Shown here in pieces: positions 7,640 to 15,907 of a DNA stretch of 47,453 nucleotides (its first letter is position 1; each line of letters begins with the position of its first letter). The notes under the pieces are model-generated. The model had not been told where the DNA came from. It worked only from the letters and a program-made list of their open reading frames with translations, and ran no database searches. Where the stretch lies: assembly GCA_002339125.1 (NCBI GenBank), contig DDJQ01000073.1, positions 1 through 47,453 of the forward strand. The letters run 5' to 3'. Both the position numbers and the translations under genes were made by a program. This stretch comes from Alteromonadaceae bacterium UBA2620. GTDB taxonomy: Bacteria > Pseudomonadota > Gammaproteobacteria > Enterobacterales > Alteromonadaceae.

Positions 7640-9600
7640 TATCTCAGGTGATTATCCCAGTGCCTCATTTGCAGGGCCGGGCGATAAGACTTGTCTGAAT
7701 CCTCCAGACGCAATGGTGAAACCCGCTGCGAATTGGTCAGTGACTCAAAATCGTACCACGATGTATCGGCCCGCAGTTGAATAGTGGCCGGTAATTCTGC
7801 CTGGATCTGCGCCACATTCAGGCTGGGTAATACCCGTTCTACCGTGAACGCCGTTCTGGCCTGCAGGGTATCCTGATTTATCCGGTTGCGCTGGCCCCAG
7901 GTGATTAGGGCATCGGGATTGTTATTGTTACCAATTACGCCCACATCGGCACTTACTCCCAAACGATGCAGCATCATAAACCGTTCGAATAAGGTCGCAT
8001 AATCCTCACGCTCGGTATAATAAGCATAAAACGCTGGCGCAGTATCTGCACTGAATTCATCGGCGGCTTCACTCGCCGTGTAATTACGCTGCGCGGTGGT
8101 GGCAGTTTCGCCACCAAAGGAGACATCTGCCAGTGCGTCCAGCACGGATGAGCTCAACGGATACTGGTTGTAGAGTAAAGTAGACTGAGGCGCATTGTTC
8201 TGGAAGAAACTAAGTGGCGTTTGCGAATCAGCGATACTTGCCCAGGACGTTGGCGGGAAGAAGTCATTGGCATGAGCCAGCTCGTGGTACATCAACCAGG
8301 ACAGGGCCGCTTCCAATTGCTCCAGATTACGGCTGTTGCGGTTGCTCGCTGCCAGCGAGGCCTGCGGGTAGTAATAGCTGTCGTTCTTAACGTAGCGCCA
8401 GTAAATACCAAACTGCAAATCGTTACCAAAATCACTGCGGTAGTCAGGCGCTGTATTTAATGTATCCCGCTCCTCGGGCGTACGCCAGAAGTTGCGGGCA
8501 TCAAGGTAAATAGCGCCAGTACGGACCCAATAAAAAGACGGGCGCACGTCGTAGGAAATTACCACCGCCGTAACCCCGCGCAGCAAATTCAGCATATCTT
8601 CTGAGGTAGCCGAATTTTGCAGAAACTCAGCAAAACGATCGCCCATCCATGGGTGCGACACCAGTGTTTTATCTAAGATAGTTTCAATGGTGGGGTTACT
8701 GGTTTGCATGCCGATTAATGGCAATTCGTTGAAGGTACAGCTGTTAACCAGCAGATTGGTATACACACACTCATTCAACCCATCTGCCCAGGGCGTGTCG
8801 GCACGGTACGGAATGAGATCGGTGGTAAGGAACATGTCGTTCTGGGTGAAAATACCACTACTGCTTAGCGGGGCATCGTTGATCCCGACTAATACGGTAT
8901 CACTGGCGGTAGTGCCATCGTCAAAAGTCAGGGTGACCGAGAATTCCATCACTTCGTCTTTAGTCACTTCCGGTGCAGCAAAAAAGGCACTTTGCAGCGG
9001 TCCGCCGGTGCTGTCTTCCTGATATACAATGTCTTCGGCCTCTGGCCCGGCAAGTTGCTCCCATTGAGCATCAGTGATGATTTTGGCGGTGGGTGAATCA
9101 ACTCGCAAAGATACCCGGCCACGCTCGGTTGCCATATGGTCGAGGCGAATATTGGCCTGGTTATCCTCTGTTGTTGCTTCGGCATTGAGGCTGAAATTTA
9201 ACGAGCGCTGCTGACCATTTGTCGTAGTGGTCGTTACCGTAAATTCATAGCTGCCGGCGGCCGGGATATCAAAGCCAACGGCCTGGGTATGGGCTGCCAG
9301 TAAATCAACCGCTGGGCCGCTGGTTTGCTGCCAGTCAATGGTATCGAGGGATTGGCTGTCGTTGCTTAGTACAACAAATCCAACCGATGCGCCGACGCTG
9401 GTATCCAGTTCGCCGAACAGGCGCAGGTTATCTGCAGTGAGGGCCGGTTCAACTTCTGTGAATCCGGGCGTTGGAGTACCTGGTGTTGGGGTTACGGTGC
9501 TGCCACCGCTATCGCCACCACCACAACCACCGATCAGTAACGCGGCCGATAAGGCGGCCACGGTGCGGGTGGTTAAGAACGCTTTGAAAACCTCTCGCAT
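7636..9600 (-). CDS. predicted lipoprotein with HExxH zinc-peptidase motif
   Basis: I do not recognise this 654-residue protein. A signal peptide ends in a lipobox (IGGC, Cys26), followed by a Gly/Ser/Thr/Pro-rich linker to about residue 46, so it is probably membrane anchored. Residues about 50-245 look like two immunoglobulin- or PKD-like beta domains (QTSGPAVDLL, EQLAGPEAEDIV). The C-terminal half contains MYHELAH (HELAH at 439-443), the HExxH zinc-binding pattern of metallopeptidases. A downstream acidic segment, EREDYATLFERFM (about 530-542), could supply a third ligand. Its start overlaps the DUF2069 gene by 28 bases, with GAGGAG upstream, so it is probably the last gene of the arsC operon. 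Activity and substrate are unknown. Confidence 0.75.
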   Translation of the reverse strand: MREVFKAFLTTRTVAALSAALLIGGCGGGDSGGSTVTPTPGTPTPGFTEVEPALTADNLRLFGELDTSVGASVGFVVLSNDSQSLDTIDWQQTSGPAVDLLAAHTQAVGFDIPAAGSYEFTVTTTTTNGQQRSLNFSLNAEATTEDNQANIRLDHMATERGRVSLRVDSPTAKIITDAQWEQLAGPEAEDIVYQEDSTGGPLQSAFFAAPEVTKDEVMEFSVTLTFDDGTTASDTVLVGINDAPLSSSGIFTQNDMFLTTDLIPYRADTPWADGLNECVYTNLLVNSCTFNELPLIGMQTSNPTIETILDKTLVSHPWMGDRFAEFLQNSATSEDMLNLLRGVTAVVISYDVRPSFYWVRTGAIYLDARNFWRTPEERDTLNTAPDYRSDFGNDLQFGIYWRYVKNDSYYYPQASLAASNRNSRNLEQLEAALSWLMYHELAHANDFFPPTSWASIADSQTPLSFFQNNAPQSTLLYNQYPLSSSVLDALADVSFGGETATTAQRNYTASEAADEFSADTAPAFYAYYTEREDYATLFERFMMLHRLGVSADVGVIGNNNNPDALITWGQRNRINQDTLQARTAFTVERVLPSLNVAQIQAELPATIQLRADTSWYDFESLTNSQRVSPLRLEDSDKSYRPALQMRHWDNHLRY

Positions 9601-10001
9601 TCCTCTTTCATCTCCTCTTTCAGCTTTTTCAGCCCCAGGCCCAGTTCCCGGCCCCGTAAACGGGCAAAAACACTACAGCCGGTAAACACGCCGACTACCA
9701 GCACAACTTCCACTGCGGCCAGCCAACGTTCGCTTTCGACGGCGTAGAATACAGTGAGTCCATGTAGTAAATAGTACAACGCAATAAAATTAGCCCAGGC
9801 ATGGGTGTAAGGCTTGGCCTTGATAATGCCATGCAACGGCAATAATAAGGGTAAAACGTACAACAGAAAGATAAAGACCAGTGAATACTGCTGGTCGGTT
9901 GTTAAAAAAAGTTGCCACACAGAGATCCAGGCCAGTAAGCCCAGATGGCTGGCCAGAGCTAAAACGCGAAAACGTTGTGTCTTTGCGGACATAGGGATCA
10001 T
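9573..10001 (-). CDS. DUF2069 domain-containing membrane protein
   Basis: This 142-residue protein matches the DUF2069 family of small inner-membrane proteins of unknown function. Four hydrophobic segments are visible (about residues 13-30, 38-57, 68-86 and 92-112), followed by a charged, probably cytoplasmic tail rich in Lys and Glu. The ATG at 10001 overlaps the stop of the wrbA-like gene in an ATGA junction, which implies translational coupling. An alternative ATG lies three codons later at 9992. DUF2069 genes often accompany wrbA and arsC in this class; the reason is not known. Confidence 0.85.
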   Translation of the reverse strand: MIPMSAKTQRFRVLALASHLGLLAWISVWQLFLTTDQQYSLVFIFLLYVLPLLLPLHGIIKAKPYTHAWANFIALYYLLHGLTVFYAVESERWLAAVEVVLVVGVFTGCSVFARLRGRELGLGLKKLKEEMKEECERFSKRS

Positions 10002-10612
10002 ACTGCTTTACCTTTTTCTGTGTTCATTGATGTCAGCGCGCCGGCCAGTTCTGCCAGTCGCTTACCCTGAGCGTGGCAGAGTTGTTTTTCTTCGCTGCTT
10101 AATGTGGTGACATTACGCGCCGCCAGGTGCGTTACACCATAGGGCGTGCCGCCGGTTGTTGTAGTGTGAAGTGCCGGTTCAGAATACGGCAGGCCTGCGA
10201 TCACCATCCCGTGGTGAATAAGCGGCAGCATCATCGACAATAACGTCGACTCCTGACCACCGTGCATGCTTGATGTGGAGGTAAACACGCAGGCGGGTTT
10301 GTTGATCAGCGCACCGTTTAACCACAGTCCACTGGTTGAATCGAGAAAGTGTTTCACCGGCGCGGCCATATTACCAAAGCGGGTAGGGCTACCAAGCGCC
10401 AGCGCACTGCAACCGGTTAAATCGTCGAGGGTAACAAAAGGCGGGCCGGCAGCCGGGTCGTCCGGTTGCTCTGCATCCGGATCCGATGAGATAGGCGGTA
10501 CAGTGCGAATTTTCGCTGTAGCGCCGCCTGCCTCAACACCCACACCAATAGCCCTGGCCAGTTGTGCTGTGGCACCGTGACGGCTGTAATACAGGATCAG
10601 TACCGGTGCCAT
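9998..10612 (-). CDS. WrbA-family NAD(P)H:quinone oxidoreductase
   Basis: This is a flavodoxin-fold, FMN-binding quinone reductase of the WrbA type, which reduces quinones by two electrons and limits redox cycling. The 204-residue sequence shows the N-terminal FMN phosphate loop (YYSRHGATAQLA), the segment ALGSPTRFGNMAAPVKHFLD and the loop STSSMHGGQESTLLSM, all typical of WrbA. The PYGVTHLAA segment is also shared with the family. It starts 2 bases after the arsC stop and overlaps the next gene by 4 bases. I leave the symbol blank because wrbA paralogues are common. Confidence 0.88.
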   Translation of the reverse strand: MAPVLILYYSRHGATAQLARAIGVGVEAGGATAKIRTVPPISSDPDAEQPDDPAAGPPFVTLDDLTGCSALALGSPTRFGNMAAPVKHFLDSTSGLWLNGALINKPACVFTSTSSMHGGQESTLLSMMLPLIHHGMVIAGLPYSEPALHTTTTGGTPYGVTHLAARNVTTLSSEEKQLCHAQGKRLAELAGALTSMNTEKGKAV

Positions 10613-10614
10613 TA

Positions 10615-10968
10615 TCAGAGAATGTCCAGCACGGATTCCGGTGGACGGCCAATTCGAGCTTTATCACCGTTAATCACCACCGGGCGTTCCAGCAGTTTCG
10701 GGTATTCTGCCATGGCCGCAAACCGCTGTTCGTCGGTAACATCAGTGCCATTAAGGCCAGCTTCTTTATATTCCGCTTCTTTTACCCGCATCATTTTTCT
10801 CACGTCGTCCAGGCCCAGCTTTGAAAACAGAGACTTTAACTCAGCTTCACTCAATGGCTCTTTTAAATATTCAACCACGTCGGCTGCAATGCCTTTTTCT
10901 TCGAGGAGTTTTAGCGTTTCGCGACTTTTTGAACAACGCGGGTTATGCAGTATTTTTATTTCAGACAT
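10615..10968 (-). CDS. arsC: ArsC-family arsenate reductase (glutaredoxin type)
   Basis: The protein has 117 residues and the thioredoxin-like ArsC fold. The N-terminal HNPRCSKSRETL carries Cys12, the catalytic residue that binds arsenate. Arginines in MMRVKE, LERPVV and ARIGRPPE correspond to those lining the oxyanion site of the glutaredoxin-dependent family. No arsenite pump or ArsR lies nearby. It heads a tight operon with the wrbA-like and DUF2069 genes, so a general redox role is also possible for this housekeeping subgroup. Confidence 0.85.
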   Translation of the reverse strand: MSEIKILHNPRCSKSRETLKLLEEKGIAADVVEYLKEPLSEAELKSLFSKLGLDDVRKMMRVKEAEYKEAGLNGTDVTDEQRFAAMAEYPKLLERPVVINGDKARIGRPPESVLDIL

Positions 10969-10991
10969 AGTGTTCTACTTATTCATTGTGT

Positions 10992-11000
10992 TGTTATGAT
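10992..11000 (+). promoter_or_regulatory. extended -10 promoter of the TlpA-like gene
   Basis: TGTTATGAT is an extended -10 element (TGn then TATGAT at 10995-11000), with no good -35. Transcription would start near 11007, downstream of the earlier in-frame ATG codons. This argues for a start codon at or after 11032. Confidence 0.45.
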
Positions 11001-11040
11001 AGCGCCAGTTGTTGTACTTACGGTTATCGGATTGAACAGA

Positions 11041-11553
11041 TTGAAAATTGTCGCAGATTATAAACGAATTACGCAACAACGTGGATCTTTCCGTGTTGTC
11101 ATCATGGTGTTGGTCGGTTTGCTGGCATTGGCAGGCGGTATAGCCCTGAGAAGCCTGCAGCCGTTAACCCTCAACACGGTTCAGGGCCAGCCTTTCAGTT
11201 GGCAGAGCGAGCAGTGGACCGTGGTTAACTTTTTTGCTGAATGGTGTCAGCCTTGTCTGCGGGAAATTCCCGAGCTCAACCATGTTTACAATGATCAACA
11301 ATTCAGAGTGCTGGGCGTGAGCTTTGATGAACTCGATAACGAAGCACTCAGTGGTGTTGTCGCACGGCAAAACATCCGCTTTCCGGTAGTGATTAGCGAG
11401 GCGGTAGCGGATTTGCCGGTATCCATGCCCATTGTGCTGCCCACTACTTATATTATTTCTCCCGCCGGTGAGGTAACCATGACCATCCGCGGCGAAGTGA
11501 CTCAGGAAAAGTTGCAAAAGGCCATTAAACAGGCCCAATCAGAACTGCTTTAA
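11041..11553 (+). CDS. TlpA-like membrane-anchored thioredoxin-fold protein
   Basis: This protein has a single N-terminal membrane segment (VVIMVLVGLLALAGGIAL) followed by a periplasmic thioredoxin-fold domain with the redox pair in FFAEWCQPCLREIP, as in the TlpA/ResA family. A cis-Pro region (VLPTTYIISPAGEV) is present. Such proteins reduce disulfides in the envelope, often for cytochrome maturation, but no cytochrome genes are near. The start is uncertain. I chose TTG at 11041, giving about 170 residues; TTG 11032 is an alternative, and ATG codons at 10945 and 10996 are in frame but lie at or before the predicted promoter. The 3' end overlaps bepA by 15 bases. Confidence 0.75.
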   Translation: MKIVADYKRITQQRGSFRVVIMVLVGLLALAGGIALRSLQPLTLNTVQGQPFSWQSEQWTVVNFFAEWCQPCLREIPELNHVYNDQQFRVLGVSFDELDNEALSGVVARQNIRFPVVISEAVADLPVSMPIVLPTTYIISPAGEVTMTIRGEVTQEKLQKAIKQAQSELL

Positions 11554-13008
11554 CTTTTCCTGTTCGTCTCTGAATTGCTGGATCCGGGCGCGGATCCGCT
11601 GCTTTTCCAGGTGATCGTCGCCAGTGTAGTTGTAAGCGTGCTGCAACTCATCGATGGCATTAGGATAGGCTCCGTAAAGCGCCAGTAATTCTGCTTTGCT
11701 CTGATGCATCCCTTTGTAGGATTTCTGCGCTTTATAAGCATTGCTCAATAACTGATAAGCCAGCTGATCGTGAGGGTGAACCAGCAAATAATCGCGAATA
11801 AGCTCAATGGCTGCATCGTGGTTATCATTGGTCATGTACGCATTGGCCAGGTTAAGCACTACCACACTGTTACGTGGTTTATGTTCCAGCTCTTTTTGCA
11901 GCATAGCAATGGCTTCATCCGCTTTACCCATGGCCAGTGCAATGTCGGTGGCTAAATCAACGTAAAACAGATTACCCGGTGTTCTGGCCAGTAGTTGATC
12001 GTTGATTTGTTTGGCTTTGAGGTTTTCCTCATTAGCCAGGTAGGCAATGGCAAGGCCATAAAGACCAGCATCGCGAATAGCGAAAGTGTCATTTTCCACT
12101 ACAGCCTTAAAGTGTTCCAGCGCATAGTCCGGCTCAAACTGATAACGGGCCAGCAAGCGGGCCTTGGCCAGATTAAACGACAAGCTGGGGCGTAGCCTTA
12201 CGTCCGGATAGCGGCGCATGCGATTACGGGCATCGGCGATCCGTTTTTCAGTTAAGGGGTGGGTGAGCAGCCGTTCGGGTGGTCTGGAACTGGTGCGATA
12301 CTCCTCGGCCATTTTACCAAAAAAGGTTGAGGCAGCTTTCGGATCGAAACCGGCCTGATACAAAATATCAATGCCAATACGGTCGGCTTCCTGCTCGTTT
12401 GAGCGGGTGTAATCAATGTTCAGCTGGTTTGCTACAGCCGTAGAGGTTTGCATGGCAGCAATACCGGCTTCCGGGTTTGCCATAGCCAGCAGGATACTGC
12501 CTAACATAGAGGCTATCTGTAACGGTGAACTGCGCTGTTGCGATAATGCTCTGCGGGCCAGATGGCGCTGGGTAACGTGGGTGACCTCGTGGGCGAGCAC
12601 TGAGGCTACCTCACTTTCGGTATCGGCCCGGGTAATAATGCCGGAATGGACGCCAACGTGACCGCCATAAAAAGCAAAGGCGTTCATGACGCTGTTGTTA
12701 ATAATGAAAAACTCAAAGGGAAATTTAGTGTTTTCGGCCTGCAGGACCAGCCGGTTACCCAGATCCTGAATGTATTCGGTAAGTACCGGGTCGTCAATGA
12801 CCGGTGCCTGGCCGCGCATTTGCCGCATAATGGCATCGCCAACCAGCATTTCTTTATCCAGAGTAAGGACCTCTGATGCGACTACACCGATATCTGGTAA
12901 CGTGTTTTTATCGCTACCGATTGACTGGCCAACAGAGGAAACCGGCAACAAAGCCGTAGCTATGCCCATCGACACACCCAGGATACCGGATCGAAAAAAT
13001 TGTCTCAT
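11539..13008 (-). CDS. bepA: periplasmic metalloprotease and chaperone BepA
   Basis: BepA is an M48 peptidase that helps mature LptD and degrades stalled outer-membrane proteins. The 489-residue protein starts with a signal peptide (to about residue 28). Its peptidase domain has HEVTHVTQRHLAR (zinc motif HEVTH at about 140-144) and SNEQEADRIG with the third ligand Glu. The C-terminal half is a series of TPR repeats (for example LNLANAYMTNDNHDAAIEL), as in E. coli BepA (487 residues). It lies divergently beside perM, as in E. coli. Its 3' end overlaps the TlpA-like gene. Confidence 0.94.
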   Translation of the reverse strand: MRQFFRSGILGVSMGIATALLPVSSVGQSIGSDKNTLPDIGVVASEVLTLDKEMLVGDAIMRQMRGQAPVIDDPVLTEYIQDLGNRLVLQAENTKFPFEFFIINNSVMNAFAFYGGHVGVHSGIITRADTESEVASVLAHEVTHVTQRHLARRALSQQRSSPLQIASMLGSILLAMANPEAGIAAMQTSTAVANQLNIDYTRSNEQEADRIGIDILYQAGFDPKAASTFFGKMAEEYRTSSRPPERLLTHPLTEKRIADARNRMRRYPDVRLRPSLSFNLAKARLLARYQFEPDYALEHFKAVVENDTFAIRDAGLYGLAIAYLANEENLKAKQINDQLLARTPGNLFYVDLATDIALAMGKADEAIAMLQKELEHKPRNSVVVLNLANAYMTNDNHDAAIELIRDYLLVHPHDQLAYQLLSNAYKAQKSYKGMHQSKAELLALYGAYPNAIDELQHAYNYTGDDHLEKQRIRARIQQFRDEQEKLKQF

Positions 13009-13198
13009 TTTCCCTCAAATAAAGCCTGATACTGCTATATATACGACAATCTGACAGCATTCAGTTCCCTGAATTTGATAATATATTTCAGATTTCACCC
13101 TTTTTATGCCATTGCTTACAGGCCCTGCAAGACAAAACCGCAATGGTGCAGATGGTCTGATCACACCACATGGTGGGCCAGGGTGCAAGTTCTATGCG

Positions 13199-13226
13199 TT
13201 ACAATTCAAGAGTTTGTCGGTATAGT
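13199..13226 (+). promoter_or_regulatory. candidate perM promoter in the bepA-perM intergenic region
   Basis: TTACAA (13199-13204) and TATAGT (13221-13226) are separated by 16 bases. The whole divergent gap is 13009-13313. It also holds the small palindrome at 13271-13286 and AT-rich sequence near bepA (TATATATA around 13037), where the bepA promoter probably lies; no coding sequence is seen in it. Confidence 0.45.
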
Positions 13227-13270
13227 AACGCTCTTTATTGTTGAGTGCCGGTAGTTAGCTTTGGCGCCGG

Positions 13271-13286
13271 GCAGTAACCTTACTGC
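13271..13286. repeat. short palindrome in the perM leader
   Basis: GCAGTAA and TTACTGC form a perfect 7-bp inverted repeat around two bases, about 27 bases before the perM start. It could be an operator or a small leader hairpin. Confidence 0.35.
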
Positions 13287-13313
13287 TGGCGAAAATGCGT
13301 GAAGGAATGATGA

Positions 13314-14390
13314 ATGTTTAGTGTTTTTGGGCGCTGGTACAAACGCAAGTTTTCCGACCCTGATGCAGCGATGCTGCTTATCCTTATTTTAATCAGCAGT
13401 GCATTATTGTTGCTGTGGGGCGACATGCTGATGCCGGTTATCGTGGCAGCGGTAATCGCCTATCTGCTCGACTGGCCGGTAACACAGTTAAACCGCATGG
13501 GAATGGGGCGTTCGCCTGCGGTAGGACTGGTGTTAATGTGTTTTATATTAATTATGGTCTTGCTGGCCATTGGCCTGGTCCCGGTGGTTACCAAACAAAG
13601 TGTAAGCCTGGCGCAGGAGTTACCGACCATCTGGCAAAACGCTCAGTCCTGGTTACTGACCCTACCGGATAAATATCCGGAATACGTACAGTTTTCGCAT
13701 ATCTACGAAATGATGGAAGGGGCTAATCAGCGCCTGGTAGATTTTGGTGAGCAGGCGTTATCGGCGTCTATTGGCTCTATCACCAGTGTGGCAGCCTTAT
13801 TGATTTACTTTATTCTGGTCCCGCTGATGGTGTTCTTTATGCTGAAGGACAAACAGTATTTCACCGACAGCATCTCTCGTATCCTGCCCAAGGAGCGACG
13901 TTTGATTGCTCAGGTGGGTAACGAGATGAATGTGCAGATTGCTAACTACATTCGCGGTAAAGTGATTGAGATTATCATTGTGGGTGCGGTGTCATGCGTA
14001 ACATTCGCCATTATGGATCTGCGCTACGCCTTGTTGCTGGGGGTACTGGTAGGCCTTTCAGTGCTTATCCCCTACATTGGGGCGGCAGTGGTAACTATCC
14101 CGGTTGGTGTGGTGGCGATGTTTCAGTGGGGCATTTCGCCGGAATTCTGGTACCTGATGATTGCCTACGGCATTATTCAGGCGCTGGATGGCAACCTGCT
14201 GGTGCCTATTTTATTCTCCGAAGCGGTAAGTCTGCATCCTTTATACATCATTATCGCCGTGCTGTTCTTCGGCGGTTTGTGGGGGTTCTGGGGCGTATTT
14301 TTTGCCATTCCATTGGCTACACTGGTGAAAGCAGTGGTGACCGCCTGGTCATCCTCGCCTGAACAGCTAACTGCCAGCGAAGACGCTTAA
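13314..14390 (+). CDS. perM: AI-2E family transporter (PerM)
   Basis: This inner-membrane protein of 358 residues has about eight membrane segments and belongs to the AI-2 exporter / PerM family. The loop between the third and fourth hydrophobic regions (about residues 88-150) is amphipathic, as in the family. Typical segments are ADMLMP-like VIAYLLDWPV near the N-terminus, VPLMVFFMLKDK in the middle and GLSVLIPYIGA in the conserved C-terminal half. The start has AAGGA upstream. The substrate is not defined by the sequence. Its position next to bepA matches E. coli perM (yfgO) beside bepA (yfgC). Confidence 0.88.
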   Translation: MFSVFGRWYKRKFSDPDAAMLLILILISSALLLLWGDMLMPVIVAAVIAYLLDWPVTQLNRMGMGRSPAVGLVLMCFILIMVLLAIGLVPVVTKQSVSLAQELPTIWQNAQSWLLTLPDKYPEYVQFSHIYEMMEGANQRLVDFGEQALSASIGSITSVAALLIYFILVPLMVFFMLKDKQYFTDSISRILPKERRLIAQVGNEMNVQIANYIRGKVIEIIIVGAVSCVTFAIMDLRYALLLGVLVGLSVLIPYIGAAVVTIPVGVVAMFQWGISPEFWYLMIAYGIIQALDGNLLVPILFSEAVSLHPLYIIIAVLFFGGLWGFWGVFFAIPLATLVKAVVTAWSSSPEQLTASEDA

Positions 14391-14411
14391 GTCTTCTATC
14401 CTGTTTTATAT

Positions 14412-14438
14412 CACGGCCAGCGTCTGCTGGCCGTGTTT
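14412..14438. terminator. hairpin between convergent perM and the dienelactone hydrolase gene
   Basis: CACGGCCAGC (14412-14421) and GCTGGCCGTG (14426-14435) form a perfect 10-bp stem with a 4-base loop. Only TTT follows on the plus strand, but the strong GC stem between two convergent genes suits a bidirectional terminator. Confidence 0.65.
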
Positions 14439-14441
14439 CAA

Positions 14442-15320
14442 TCAAAGCGCTTGTTTAAATAATGCCAGGGTTTTTTGCCAGGCGCGCTCGGCCTGTTTTT
14501 CGTTGTACACCTTTGAGTCCGGCGGCGTCCAGCCATGCAGGGTGTCAGGGTATACCTCAATATGCGCGGTCAGTCCGGCTGCCTGATAAGCCTTTTTAAG
14601 CATAGGTTGCATTTGCGGTGACCGCTCATTGTCATTTTCTGCAATAGCGTGCAGGGCGAGCGCATCCGACTCAACAATAGTGTGGTGAGGGCTATCCGGT
14701 TTATCTGTTGCCAGTCCACCGCCATGGAAACTGGCAATGGCGCCAATACGCTTGGGCATGGCTGCGGCAGCAAACATGGTAAACGAACCGCTCATGCAAT
14801 AACCCATTAATGCACCCTGACGTTTGGCATCCACCGCAGACTGCTGATCAAGAAAAGCAAAGAATGCTTCGGCATCACTGACTACTGCTGGCTGAGTGAG
14901 TTTTTCACGCATAGGGGAGAGGACCTGCCAGGCCTGCTGGGAAGGAAATTCTACCCCTTCAGGTAAGGCCGCTCCGCTGATATCACGATAAAAAGGATTG
15001 ACCACCAATACTGCATAACCCTGTGCAGCCAGGCGCTGTCCCATCAGATCAAAGGCTGCTCTGCGGCCCTTGATGTCTGGCCACATTACCACGGCCGGAT
15101 GACGCCCGGTTTTCGGTGCCGTAAATAAACAGTCTGCGTTGCCGTGCGGGGTCTTTACAGTCACTTCCTGCTGCATAATGCTCTCGTCAGCCACAGTAAA
15201 CTGAGGTAATACAGCACTTAACGTGCCCAGTGCCAGTAGCTGATTAAACTGCCGGCGATTTAACTTTCCGCCTTGCTCGGTAAAACGCTGAATATCCTGT
15301 TCGGTTGAATTATCACACAT
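14442..15320 (-). CDS. dienelactone hydrolase family protein, probable Tat export
   Basis: This 292-residue alpha/beta hydrolase has the dienelactone hydrolase pattern: a nucleophilic Cys in GYCMSGS (Cys175), a candidate Asp at about 230, and a His in DTLHGW (His262). The N-terminus has NRRQFNQLLALGTLSAVL, a twin-arginine motif (Arg22-Arg23) followed by a hydrophobic stretch, so export by the Tat pathway is likely. The natural substrate is unknown; many members act on small esters or lactones. It stands alone between perM and bcp. Confidence 0.85.
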   Translation of the reverse strand: MCDNSTEQDIQRFTEQGGKLNRRQFNQLLALGTLSAVLPQFTVADESIMQQEVTVKTPHGNADCLFTAPKTGRHPAVVMWPDIKGRRAAFDLMGQRLAAQGYAVLVVNPFYRDISGAALPEGVEFPSQQAWQVLSPMREKLTQPAVVSDAEAFFAFLDQQSAVDAKRQGALMGYCMSGSFTMFAAAAMPKRIGAIASFHGGGLATDKPDSPHHTIVESDALALHAIAENDNERSPQMQPMLKKAYQAAGLTAHIEVYPDTLHGWTPPDSKVYNEKQAERAWQKTLALFKQAL

Positions 15321-15432
15321 GGTGTTTCCTCGATATGGGGGAGCAGAGGAACAGTATACGTTGAAATGGCGGGTAAAGATTGAACTGGCAGGAACTGTTA
15401 TGGCAGGCCGGGCGACCTGCCAATAAGCGGCG

Positions 15433-15903
15433 TTATTCGCCGTTATTCAGATAATTAAGGATAACCAGGTGATGTTCTTTGGTTTTAAACTTATTAAATA
15501 CCTGCTCAACATTACCTTCTTCGTCGATTAAGAAGGTAATACGATGGATGCCGTCGTATTCTTTACCCATAAATTTCTTCGGGCCCCATACGCCAAATGC
15601 ATCGGCAACGGTATGGTCTTCATCGGATAACAAGGTAAAGTTTAACTGTTCTTTCTCGATGAACTTAGGCAGACGTTTCACTGCGTCCGGGCTAATACCC
15701 AGCACTACGACATTGTTTTGTTGCAGTTCGTTCTGGATGTCGCGCAGGCCCTGGGCCTGAACAGTACAGCCAGGGGTCATGGCTTTAGGATAAAAGTAAA
15801 CCAGTACTTTTTTGCCTTTCAGTGATTCCAGTGAAACCGGGTTACCGTCCTGATCGGGCAGACTAAAAAGCGGCGCCGCATCACCGGCAGAAAGCGTATT
15901 CAT
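15433..15903 (-). CDS. bcp: thiol peroxidase Bcp (PrxQ type) with a single cysteine
   Basis: Bcp reduces hydroperoxides with a thioredoxin-linked peroxidatic Cys. The sequence follows E. coli Bcp closely: AGDAAPLFSLPDQDG, VLVYFYPKAMTPGCTVQA and LNFTLLSDEDH. The peroxidatic Cys in TPGCTVQA is present, but the resolving Cys five residues later is Gln (CTVQAQG against CTVQACG). No other Cys occurs in the protein, so it should work as a 1-Cys enzyme. I chose the ATG at 15903 because it has AAGGGA seven bases upstream and aligns with the family start; an in-frame ATG at 15927 lies inside gcvR. It follows gcvR after 4 bases. Confidence 0.94.
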   Translation of the reverse strand: MNTLSAGDAAPLFSLPDQDGNPVSLESLKGKKVLVYFYPKAMTPGCTVQAQGLRDIQNELQQNNVVVLGISPDAVKRLPKFIEKEQLNFTLLSDEDHTVADAFGVWGPKKFMGKEYDGIHRITFLIDEEGNVEQVFNKFKTKEHHLVILNYLNNGE

Positions 15904-15907
15904 ATTA

